A stretch of DNA of 64,000 nt from an uncultured Bacteroidales bacterium. GTDB lineage: Bacteria; Bacteroidota; Bacteroidia; Bacteroidales; Bacteroidaceae. A program made the translations under genes and the position numbers. The notes below the pieces were generated by a model. The model worked only from the letters and a program-made list of their open reading frames with translations. It ran no database searches and was not told the DNA's origin. Positions within the stretch are counted from its first letter, which is position 1. Each line of letters opens with the position of its first letter. Shown piece by piece: positions 1 to 8,400 of the stretch. The DNA is taken from NCBI GenBank assembly GCA_902775975.1, contig CACYOC010000006.1:1-64000 (forward strand), in the 5' to 3' direction.

Positions 1-156
1 GAACTTGCGAGGATCAAGATACTTGTTGTATTGCGGGTGAGGATGGCGACGGATATAATCACCAATATCAACACGTTGTGTCGTGTTGTCGCTGAATGTC
101 AGGTTGATAGTCAAATTTCCCGCATCCTCTGCTTTTATTATATATAGCTTTTCCAT
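1..156 (-). CDS. DUF2442-family protein, N-terminal part
   Basis: The gene is cut by the window edge, so only 52 codons are visible. The start is the ATG at 156 on the minus strand, preceded by a strong AAGGAGGAG ribosome site. The peptide (MEKLYIIKAEDAGNLTINL, then a segment ending KYLDPRKF) has the layout of DUF2442 proteins: a short beta-rich start and a conserved YLDP segment before the missing C-terminus. DUF2442 genes often pair with DUF4160 genes as a small two-gene unit of unknown function, sometimes considered toxin-antitoxin-like. A likely DUF4160 remnant lies immediately upstream, which fits that pairing. The family call is from memory of the motif. Confidence 0.6.
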   Translation of the reverse strand, partial: MEKLYIIKAEDAGNLTINLTFSDNTTQRVDIGDYIRRHPHPQYNKYLDPRKF

Positions 157-169
157 AACCACTCCTCCT

Positions 170-301
170 TTATAGCTTTTTACTAATCTTTGTACTACGA
201 ACACTCTGTTTCAGAACAAAGAACTTAACCCATTTCTGGATGATGTTCTTATGGTATTTCCTAATGAATTCCTCTGCAGTGCGCTTGTCTTTCCAAATAT
301 C
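170..301 (-). pseudogene. DUF4160-like C-terminal remnant
   Basis: A 43-codon open stretch ends in TAA 13 bases before the DUF2442 start. It reads WKDKRTAEEFIRKYHKNII and ends KQSVRSTKISKKL, a basic C-terminus like that of Bacteroidales DUF4160 proteins. The frame is closed by a stop just upstream (302-304) and has no convincing start codon. The other frame opens with an ATG but soon stops. This looks like the surviving tail of the usual partner of DUF2442, broken by truncation or frameshift. The family assignment is tentative because the segment is short. Confidence 0.35.
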
Positions 302-372
302 TTAGGCATGTTATCAACAGTATATTTTGTTCCGCTGCAAATTTAAGCATTATTTCTGATAAATGCAAGAAA

Positions 373-400
373 AAGGCGGAAATCTTTCGGTTTCCGCCTT
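373..400. terminator. Bidirectional hairpin terminator
   Basis: A perfect inverted repeat, AAGGCGGAAA at 373-382 and TTTCCGCCTT at 391-400, encloses an 8-base loop. An A-rich stretch lies on the left. It sits downstream of the minus-strand small gene at 440-610 and upstream of the minus-strand remnant at 170-301, so it probably ends transcripts coming from the right. Confidence 0.65.
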
Positions 401-439
401 TAACACCAGAAATAGGGAGGAGTGTAAAATACTTGTTTA

Positions 440-610
440 TTAGAAGGAATCGAAGGTGGATTCGTCGTCAATCTCTTCAGGACCTGACGTGCCGGAGCGG
501 TCGCCAGACCAGTTGAGGTCGAGCTTGTCCTCTGGCGATGCACAGAGCAAGCTAAAGTTCTGAATATGAACCTCCATGACGGAGGGAGCGATATAGTGTT
601 TCTTATTCAT
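440..610 (-). CDS. small 56-aa conserved-type protein
   Basis: An uninterrupted 56-codon frame begins at ATG 610 and ends with TAA at 440-442. The product begins MNKKHYIAPSVMEVHIQ, contains a hydrophobic NFSLLCA segment, and has an acidic, Ser/Gly/Asp-rich C-terminus. Bacteroidales genomes carry many short proteins with a basic N-terminus, a YxxP-xxx-V motif and a leucine pair at about residue 20, usually beside secreted surface proteins and often left unannotated. Here it follows the 1546-aa secreted protein on the same strand and is followed by a terminator, which supports a real gene at the end of that unit. No signal peptide or known domain is visible. Function is unknown. Confidence 0.6.
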   Translation of the reverse strand: MNKKHYIAPSVMEVHIQNFSLLCASPEDKLDLNWSGDRSGTSGPEEIDDESTFDSF

Positions 611-654
611 AATGCTTTCTTTTTACTTACCTCTTACTTTTTACTTCTAATCAG

Positions 655-688
655 CCTCCCCTCCCTTGGGGAGGGGTTGGGGGTGGGC
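655..688. repeat. G-rich dispersed repeat, copy 1
   Basis: The element reads CCTCCCCTCCC, then TTGGGG, then GAGGGGTTGGGGGTGGGC. The first half forms a small palindrome and the second half carries four G-runs. Copies occur at 5378-5410, 53281-53321, 59718-59779 and 62036-62096, always at or just past a gene end. Four closely spaced G-runs could form a G-quadruplex. Confidence 0.7.
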
Positions 689-692
689 TCTC

Positions 693-3600
693 TTACCTCT
701 TAATTACCAGACGTCCGTTGTTGATGAATACGCCGTTGTTGGGGTTCTGCACACGCATTCCCTTGAGGTCGTAGTACTCGGCGGCATCGTCGTCGGATAG
801 GGTGGCAGGCTTCACGCCCGTGGCTACCTCTTCTTCAAAGGCGATGGGTAAGCTACGCGCATCGCTGACCTTGTTGACGGAGATGTAAGCACGGAAGGGA
901 GGAATCTTGGCTGTACCCTTATAGATGTAGAAGCCGATGACTCCACTCTTATTTCTGCCTAACGTGAGGCAGCCGCCGTCGTTGGCATCGCCCTGATAGG
1001 GATTGAAACCGTTGCGGTTGACGCCGTCGAGCAGGTTTTCAGACATGCCTATCTCGTCATACTTGGATTCCTTCGAGGGGAACAGCTTGTAGGTGCCCGG
1101 ACTCTCTGCTACGATGACCACGGGGGTCAGCATGGGGACCTTGCGGCCTATCTTGCGCAGCACGAGGGTGGGGGAGCTGAACTGGGTCTCCTCCTTATCG
1201 ACGATGTAGGCGGTGAGTCCGGCAGGCAGCTGCGTGTCGAAGCCGAGGTACATGGTTGACCAGTAGCGGTTCTGGCTGTCCTTGCTGTTTTTGTTGACTT
1301 CCAGTTCCCAGTAGCGATCGACAGACTTTCCCGTCCATAGGGGTGATGCCTTGTAGCGGTTGAGCAGGTGTCCGTTGCCCTCGCCGCTCTCTTCGCCCTC
1401 GGTGGCACCCTCGCCCTCACTGTCGTGTGTGCCGTCCTTGACGAAATAGCGTATCTGCGTGCCGTCGTTGGCAGGGGTGATGGCTTTAGTCTCGGGCTGC
1501 TTGACGGTGTTGTAGTCGTAGTCGGCAGAACTGAGGAATACGGTGTTGACCTCGGGAATCTTGTAGATGGCGTTGTTAGCTAACGACGTCAGATTGGCAG
1601 GAATCTCGATGCCCTTGGCAGCAACGGTAGCGCTGCGTCTGGCAGGAGCACTCGACGGTGTCTGCTCGGCAGGAATGTCTATGTCGAAGCCGCGCTTGCC
1701 GTTCGGCCAGCAGAGCAGCTGTGTCTTGTCCTTGTTGGTCAGCAGACCGTCGTCAGCGTTATACAGCTCGTGGTCGGTCTCTACCTCAAAGCTTTCAAGA
1801 CCTGAGTTGTAGAAGGGGTGTGCACCAAAGGCGGTGACGGTGACGGGCATGGTAAACGATGTCATGCTGGACGTGCCCCTGAAGGCATCGTCAGGCAGCT
1901 CCGTGATGCGCCCTGACATGGCCAGCTGTTGCAGGTTGTCCTTCTCCTGGAATGACGTTCCCAAGCCATCGACGCCGGCAAAGTAGCGGAACTCAGGGAA
2001 CTGTGCTATGAGGTCGCCGTCGTTGTCGGACGGATTGCCGTCGTCCTTGTTCATGTCCTGCTGGAACTGTGACAGCGTCACGTCCTTAAGCTCGCGGAGT
2101 GAGATGGCATCGTCGCCATTGGTATCGTAATGTGCCAGACAGAACTTCTTGGTCTCGATGTCAGAGAACCTGATACCTGTAGTAATGTCGGCAGCCGTCT
2201 TGACGGGCAACAGCATCTTGGCACCGCTCATGCTGCGCACGACGAAAGCTGTGCTGCTGACGGTCTTGGGTTCGATGACGCGGATGTCCTTGTCAACCTC
2301 CAAAACGCTGTTGTCGGTCGATTGCCAAGTGGCAGCACCCGGATAGATGTCGATGAGATAGTTGATGTCTGTCAGCCGGTTGTCGCTGCTGGCATAGACG
2401 GGCAGGGATATCAGCTTGCCATAGTTGGTAGCGGCAAAGCTGGTCAGCATGGGGAAGGAACCTTGCTTGACGGTCCACTTGCCATAGCCGGCACCGCTAA
2501 AGAAGGTGCCGTTGGTCATGTCAGCTACTGAACGGGCATTGGCAGCATTGTCCAGATTGTATTCGTAATAAGGCAGATAGCCTTCTGGGTAATGACAGGC
2601 TTCAAAGTCGATGCCCGACGGCGTCAGATAACTCTTTGCCATGCTGTTGTTAAGTACCAGTACACGGCGGGCCATGATTTTAGAGGCAATCTGATTCTCG
2701 TGGGAGAGGAAGGCGTGTTCGGGAATTCTGTCGGCAATGTCCGACTTGGCAACGATGGAGAGCACACAGTCCTCGATGACAGAATTGTCGCCTGCCGGGG
2801 CATCGGTGTAGTCGATGGTATGGATGAAGGCACCGAAGTCGTTGACGAAGGTGTTAGTGCGTCGCTCTTTGACGACGCCGTCGAACAAGCAGTTCTTGAC
2901 TTCCGCAGTAGAGGCGACGACGGGTGTGAAGAATCCGAAGGGTCGGATGTAGCCTGTGCCAGTATTGACGGGATCGGTCTCAGGACTCCATACTAAGCAA
3001 TCGACGAAGCCGACATTCTCGATAGATGCTCCGTGGTGAATCTTCTCTAAGAGTCCGAAGGCATTGGTGGAATAGAGTCCGTGTACCAGGTGGCTGTCGC
3101 CGTCGAGGTGAGCAAACCAGTTGTCGGTCTCACGGTTCGACTGATGGTTCCACACGATGTTTCCATCCTTCGGTTCTCCCGTATCGGTCAGTAGGTTCTC
3201 GTTGAACCAGATGTCCTTCGTCAGCCTGTAGTATTCGCCGGAAGCATTGGTGGTAAAGGCCTTCATCAGCTGGCGGGCATTGTGGATGAGGTAGGGATTG
3301 CTCTGGGTGCCGTTGCCACCGTCATAGGCCTTGGCTACCTTGCCGTCCCATGTGTGACTGGTATAGACATCCAGGCAGAACTGTTTGCTGACTCCGTCGT
3401 CGGAGGTGACAGTGAGCATCACGTCGCCCTTCACGTTATCCTTGGGAGTAGCAATCTGAGCATTGGTCTCGCCGCTGATGGTCATCTTGTCGTCATCGAT
3501 GGCGTAGCTCGCCGTCTTCTGGTGTCCCTCGTTGTCTAACTGCTGCTGCTTGATGGCCAGCGAGACGGGCGTATCTATAAAGTCGGCACGGAAGTCGTGG

Positions 3601-5333
3601 TTGGGGACATTCATCGGCACGGAGGCCAACCAGGCATACTTCTGGAACAGCGTAGGAATCTTGAGGGTCTCACTATTATCACCAAACTTGTCGGCAGCCG
3701 CGCGAATGACGTAGTCCACCAGTCTCTCGTCTTCGTCAGCCGGGGTCTTGGTGATATTGTATTCGTCCACGATGACCTGTGGATAGAATTCTGACTTGGT
3801 GCTCCATTTAAAATAGCCAATGCTTATGCTTCTGGTCTGTGCACTCGCGGTGGCTCTGCTGTGCCATCCCACATTATAGGCTACGTCACTACAGAACCAG
3901 GTGGCATCGGCTGAGCCAAACTCATCGGTAAATTTATAGCAGGAGCGGCTCTCGCCGTCATCGTACAGATTCCGGTCGCAGTAGCACTTCTCCCCATTGT
4001 TTGCAGCACCGGTGCCGCTCCATAGGGGTGCCTTGTTGGTACCGCCGTGCATGGTTCCCAAGAAGTAGCAATTGAGCGGGAAGTTGGAATTTGTAATCTG
4101 ATGACCGACGAGTCCGTGTGTCTGTTCACCGTCAGGACTGTCGATATGACCACAGTAAACGCTATTAACAATGTTGCCCTTTAAGATGCCCTGAATATTA
4201 CTGTTGTTTTCGCCAACGAGACCGCCTACCATCCTGCCGTCCTTCAGATGGACAGCGCTGACGCACCCCATGATGTTGAAAGCGTTGGTTCCTACGAGAC
4301 CGCCGAGATCCATCGTTACGGTTTGAGGCGTTTCGCTGAACTTATTGCTACGGATGGTGCCCGTGGCAGCGCAGGCCAGCAGGTCGCCTCCCGAATAACC
4401 GCAGATGCCACCACAGTGAAGTTCGTTGCCGTTGGTCAGCTGTGCATAGATATCGACATGCGCCACGCAGTCGAAGATGTACGACTGGCAAGGTGTGTAA
4501 AAGCCGTTCGTACGTGCGGCAGGAATATCCGAGGGGGATAATACAGCGCCAGCGATGCCGCCAACGTAAACAATATCATCCACTCCCATCGTGACGTCTG
4601 CCTGACACTTGTAAATGCTGACGGGGTTCTGGACTATGCCCGTGATACCCCCGACAAAGGTCTGCTGGTAATAACTCTTTGTAGATCCGTCGATGCGTCC
4701 CTGAACCTGGCAACGGTAGGCGGCAGCAAAGACGTTATCGGACATATTGCCGTCCATGTATCCGCAGAGCAGACCTATGCGCAACGAGGGCGCCTTATTG
4801 TCCGAGTTGCGGTTGATGGTGATATTGGCATCCGTCATGTTCAGGTCTTTGATGACTCCTTTCACATAGCCAAAGAGTCCGTAGCTATAGGAGGGAGAGG
4901 TCTCATTGCAACCTACCAGAAGAATATACATGTTGCGGATGGTCTTGTTGTTGCCGTCAAAACTTCCTGCAAAGCAGGCATCGCTTCTGACACCGATGGG
5001 GTACCAAACGAAGTTGTCGAGGTCGAGGTCGTTGACGAGTTTGAACCGCTTGCCGCTGTAGCTCTCTCCATGATTCACCTGGTCTTCCAGGCGGCAGAGG
5101 TCCCACACGGTTTGAATCAGATAGGGATCGCCAGCCGTTCCACTGCCTTCGAAACTATCGACAAAGCCTTCCTTAACCTTCTCTTCCTGATACTTCACGT
5201 TCCACGTAGCATCGAAATCCTTGCCGTCGAAACTGATGAAGCCATCGCTGATGCCGTAGTTGATGCCATAAACCTGAGCGGGCAACAGTATCAACAGAAA
5301 CAGAAGCAAACTGCTCTTAATATCTTTTTTCAC
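693..5333 (-). CDS. large secreted GLUG/BspA-like surface protein
   Basis: This 1546-aa protein begins with a signal peptide (MKKDIKSSLLLFLLILLPAQ, cleavage near residue 23). Residues about 60-450 and 690-800 hold two blocks of GTxxDPYLI-type openings, FAGSFDGNNKTIRNM and GGLVG segments, typical of GLUG-like beta-helix adhesins. A calcium-binding-like DTNGDDAISLREL stretch lies near residue 1110. It is followed by BspA-type leucine-rich repeats (TELPDDAFRG, TAFGAHPFYNSGLESFEV). The last 40 residues (YYDLKGMRVQNPNNGVFING, then RLVIKR) match the short C-terminal tail common on Prevotella secreted proteins and probably serve export or surface attachment. It lies downstream of the 1789-aa exported protein with an 84-base gap. 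Adhesion or nutrient binding is likely, but no ligand can be named. Confidence 0.8.
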   Translation of the reverse strand: MKKDIKSSLLLFLLILLPAQVYGINYGISDGFISFDGKDFDATWNVKYQEEKVKEGFVDSFEGSGTAGDPYLIQTVWDLCRLEDQVNHGESYSGKRFKLVNDLDLDNFVWYPIGVRSDACFAGSFDGNNKTIRNMYILLVGCNETSPSYSYGLFGYVKGVIKDLNMTDANITINRNSDNKAPSLRIGLLCGYMDGNMSDNVFAAAYRCQVQGRIDGSTKSYYQQTFVGGITGIVQNPVSIYKCQADVTMGVDDIVYVGGIAGAVLSPSDIPAARTNGFYTPCQSYIFDCVAHVDIYAQLTNGNELHCGGICGYSGGDLLACAATGTIRSNKFSETPQTVTMDLGGLVGTNAFNIMGCVSAVHLKDGRMVGGLVGENNSNIQGILKGNIVNSVYCGHIDSPDGEQTHGLVGHQITNSNFPLNCYFLGTMHGGTNKAPLWSGTGAANNGEKCYCDRNLYDDGESRSCYKFTDEFGSADATWFCSDVAYNVGWHSRATASAQTRSISIGYFKWSTKSEFYPQVIVDEYNITKTPADEDERLVDYVIRAAADKFGDNSETLKIPTLFQKYAWLASVPMNVPNHDFRADFIDTPVSLAIKQQQLDNEGHQKTASYAIDDDKMTISGETNAQIATPKDNVKGDVMLTVTSDDGVSKQFCLDVYTSHTWDGKVAKAYDGGNGTQSNPYLIHNARQLMKAFTTNASGEYYRLTKDIWFNENLLTDTGEPKDGNIVWNHQSNRETDNWFAHLDGDSHLVHGLYSTNAFGLLEKIHHGASIENVGFVDCLVWSPETDPVNTGTGYIRPFGFFTPVVASTAEVKNCLFDGVVKERRTNTFVNDFGAFIHTIDYTDAPAGDNSVIEDCVLSIVAKSDIADRIPEHAFLSHENQIASKIMARRVLVLNNSMAKSYLTPSGIDFEACHYPEGYLPYYEYNLDNAANARSVADMTNGTFFSGAGYGKWTVKQGSFPMLTSFAATNYGKLISLPVYASSDNRLTDINYLIDIYPGAATWQSTDNSVLEVDKDIRVIEPKTVSSTAFVVRSMSGAKMLLPVKTAADITTGIRFSDIETKKFCLAHYDTNGDDAISLRELKDVTLSQFQQDMNKDDGNPSDNDGDLIAQFPEFRYFAGVDGLGTSFQEKDNLQQLAMSGRITELPDDAFRGTSSMTSFTMPVTVTAFGAHPFYNSGLESFEVETDHELYNADDGLLTNKDKTQLLCWPNGKRGFDIDIPAEQTPSSAPARRSATVAAKGIEIPANLTSLANNAIYKIPEVNTVFLSSADYDYNTVKQPETKAITPANDGTQIRYFVKDGTHDSEGEGATEGEESGEGNGHLLNRYKASPLWTGKSVDRYWELEVNKNSKDSQNRYWSTMYLGFDTQLPAGLTAYIVDKEETQFSSPTLVLRKIGRKVPMLTPVVIVAESPGTYKLFPSKESKYDEIGMSENLLDGVNRNGFNPYQGDANDGGCLTLGRNKSGVIGFYIYKGTAKIPPFRAYISVNKVSDARSLPIAFEEEVATGVKPATLSDDDAAEYYDLKGMRVQNPNNGVFINNGRLVIKR

Positions 5334-5377
5334 CTTATTATATATATTATATCTTTTATTTGAAACTTCTTACCAAA

Positions 5378-5410
5378 CTCCCCTCCCTTGGGGCGGGGGC
5401 GGGGGTGGGC
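5378..5410. repeat. G-rich dispersed repeat, copy 2
   Basis: CTCCCCTCCCTTGGGG is followed by CGGGGGCGGGGGTGGGC. It lies in the short gap between the two giant secreted-protein genes, immediately past the stop of the upstream one. It has the same orientation as the copy at 655-688. Confidence 0.7.
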
Positions 5411-5417
5411 TTACTTC

Positions 5418-8400
5418 CTACCACCTGAACTTCACGATTTCCTGACCAGTGCTGAGCAGATAGACGCCATGCTCCGTGATGGGAACGAAGAGGCGACTGG
5501 CGGGGTTGCTCTGCAGATAGAACGGCTTGCCGGCAGCATCGAAGATGCGCACATAGTCGTCACTCTCCAGACCGCTGATCCATACGCCCCGTTCCGTCTG
5601 CTCCACCTTCACCTTATGAACCTTCTCGTCGTTATGCACGACGGGCAGCAGCGTCACGTTGTCAATCTCGGTAGGCAGCAGGTTGATAATATACTGATTG
5701 TCCTGCCATGAGAGATTGTTGACAATGGCAGTCGATATGTCGTCGTTTTCGCCCAGCGCCTCTAACACCTTGTCGTTATAAACACGGGCACGCACCTCCA
5801 CGGCCTGCTCTTCCTGCAGTCCATCGACGGTCAGCTCGACATACGCCTTGCGGTTGTTGCCGATGAGGCTGAAGTCGTTGGCCTTGAGCAGCACCTCTGC
5901 TGTCGTGGTGATGGGCACGTCGGAAACGTGGTCGGGATAGAGCCCGACATGTACCGTCTCGTTGGCATTCAGCTCGTCGATGTCGGTCAGTTCCAGATAT
6001 ACCTTGTTCACCGTGCCCTCAATGGTGTGACCCAGCACTCGGCAGCGTAGGTCGGAGTGACCGGCAGCATATTCGGTGAAATCTTCGGAAGACCTTTGCA
6101 CACGGCGCATAGGAGCACCGCGGCGACGGCTGGCTTTCGTCATGATATACGTGTCTTCGAACACTGCCAGCACGTCATGTGCTTTCAGCAGTCCGTCAAA
6201 GTTCTCGGGAATTTCGTAGTCCAATACGAAGGTCTGCTTGCTGTAAGGGTTCACGAAGATGTCGCTGAGGGCATAGCTTTTGTCGTTGATATAGGCTTCC
6301 AGATGAGTGATGGGCGTTGAACCGGTGTTATAGACGTTCAGGTTGACGGGCAGCACGTCAGCGTTGATCATAGCCTCTCGCGAGTAGCTGATGTCGTACG
6401 TGAAGTCGTAGCCGAACTCCACCTGGTCCTTCATCAGATAGGTGTTGCCGTCGCGCAGGTCGGTCAGCGTGTAGAGCGTCTTGACCTTCAGGCCGTCCAG
6501 CGTAGCGGTGTAACCCGACATGAAGGTACTGTCGGCGGTACATCCTAACGTGACATGCGGTATGGACGTCATGTTCTCGCGCATGAATATTCTGGAGCAG
6601 TTCAGCAGGGTCTGCGTGCTGTCGATGGGTGTTGCCTTGCCGTCGCGGTAGATGAATTTGTCGCTGCACTGCCACAGTACGGCAAAGTCCTCAGGACTTT
6701 CGTTGTCCTTGTCCACAAGAATCTTGACGCTCTCAGGATTATAGCGGGCAATGGTTAAGTCGGTGCCATAGCCCTTGTAGCGTCCCATCATGTCGATTTC
6801 CTTGATATAGATGTCTTTGTTCGCCTGATCTACCTGATTCAGAATGGCGATGGTGGGCATGGCGCCAACCACGTCGAGCGAGAAGCTGACAGCTTTCGAC
6901 TTGTCGGTATCGATATATCGGACGGGCTCGTTGTATGGCTTGCAGTAGTAGCGTAGCTCCAGTTCCTCTTTGCCCTTGGGCATCATCAGTACTGCTGCCA
7001 GCACGGTGTCGTTGCGCATCAGAATCTGATAGTCGGAGACGATGTCCTCCTTGTCTATCTTGACAATGCTCTCGGGGGCTCCCCACTTCTGACCGTCGAA
7101 GAGCGATAGCATGAGGTCGCCTTCAAAGGCACGCACTCCACCAGCCACCAGGTCAGCGTGCTGCTGCTTCTCTTCCTCGGTAGCGGTTGTTTCGTCGAAG
7201 GGTGGTTCCACGTACTGTCCGCGCTTCCATACGCAGGCAGCCTCGTCGTCCTCGCCCGGAATGGCGGTATAGTTGTCTTCCGTCCAGGTATTGACGGCTA
7301 CTACGGGTTTGCAGTCATAGAGCGTTTCGTCGTAAGCTACGACATGGTGTTGCCAAGTGCCCGTGTTGCGCGACTGCAGGCTCGAGGCTATCTGTATGTA
7401 TCGAGACTGCTCCATTTGCGAATCGATGCTGTTCTCGCCCTCTAAGGCGGCATTGTCAACGGGACGTGTCATCTCCTCATAGACTGTCATTGAGCAGTCC
7501 GTCTCGCGGTCGAAGTGGTGTCGTTGCACCATCTTGCCGTCCTCCGTCACGGCTGTTGCATCGCTCTTCTCTAAGGTCACACCCTCAGAAGGCATCACAT
7601 ATTCTGCTATGCGGTCGTGGTTGATGTCTGCACCGTTGTTGCCATCCTCCATCAGGAAGAACTCTCTATCCGTGAAGAGAGGACGTGCGTTGCTGTTCAA
7701 CCCTTCCATGATACATTTGCCAATGGGGAACAGCGGTTTCTCGAAAGCGCGCGGCACTCTCCGCAGCGGAGCCGCCGCTACTGGTTTGTAGTTGGGATAA
7801 CCCGGAATGGTTGGGTTGGTCTCGTCGTCGGGATAAGAATAGAGCTTGCCCAATCTCCCCACGATACGCGGGTTGTAGCGTAACAATGGTCCGATTTTGA
7901 TATCGGCAAATAACTCTAATCCTGCTACAATAAACATCGTGATGCCGGAATCCCAACTGTCTTTAGAGAATATTTTTGCCACGGTGAAGTCAAACTGAGC
8001 CTTGCCACCAACGCGGGCGCCTAACTCTGCGGTAAAAAAGCGGTTAACCCATTCTCCCGTTGAGGCACGTCTATGGTTGACCAACTGTGGGGCGTTTCTG
8101 GAGATGTTGCTACCGCTATTACTACCGCTTTCGCTACCGCTTTCGCTACCACTTTCGCTACCACTATCGCTACCGCTATCGCTACCGCTGCCGCTACCGC
8201 TGCCGCTACTGCTACTGCTTTCGTCATCGTCATCAATGACTTCGCCTTGATTCTGTTGTTGTTCTTCTTCTTTAAAGTCTAATCCGAGATAAACAGAACC
8301 ACCAATCTTTCCCTGCGCCATGATATTAAAGAAGAAACCCATTTCGCGCGAGGTGATGACTCCGTTCTTGGTGAAGTTGTAGCCTTTCAGGCCTCCACCT

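Noticed and set aside
8002..8282. Leu/Pro- or Ala/Thr-repeat proteins on the plus strand
   Set aside because: These frames merely read the Ser-Gly microsatellite of the minus-strand secreted protein in other frames.
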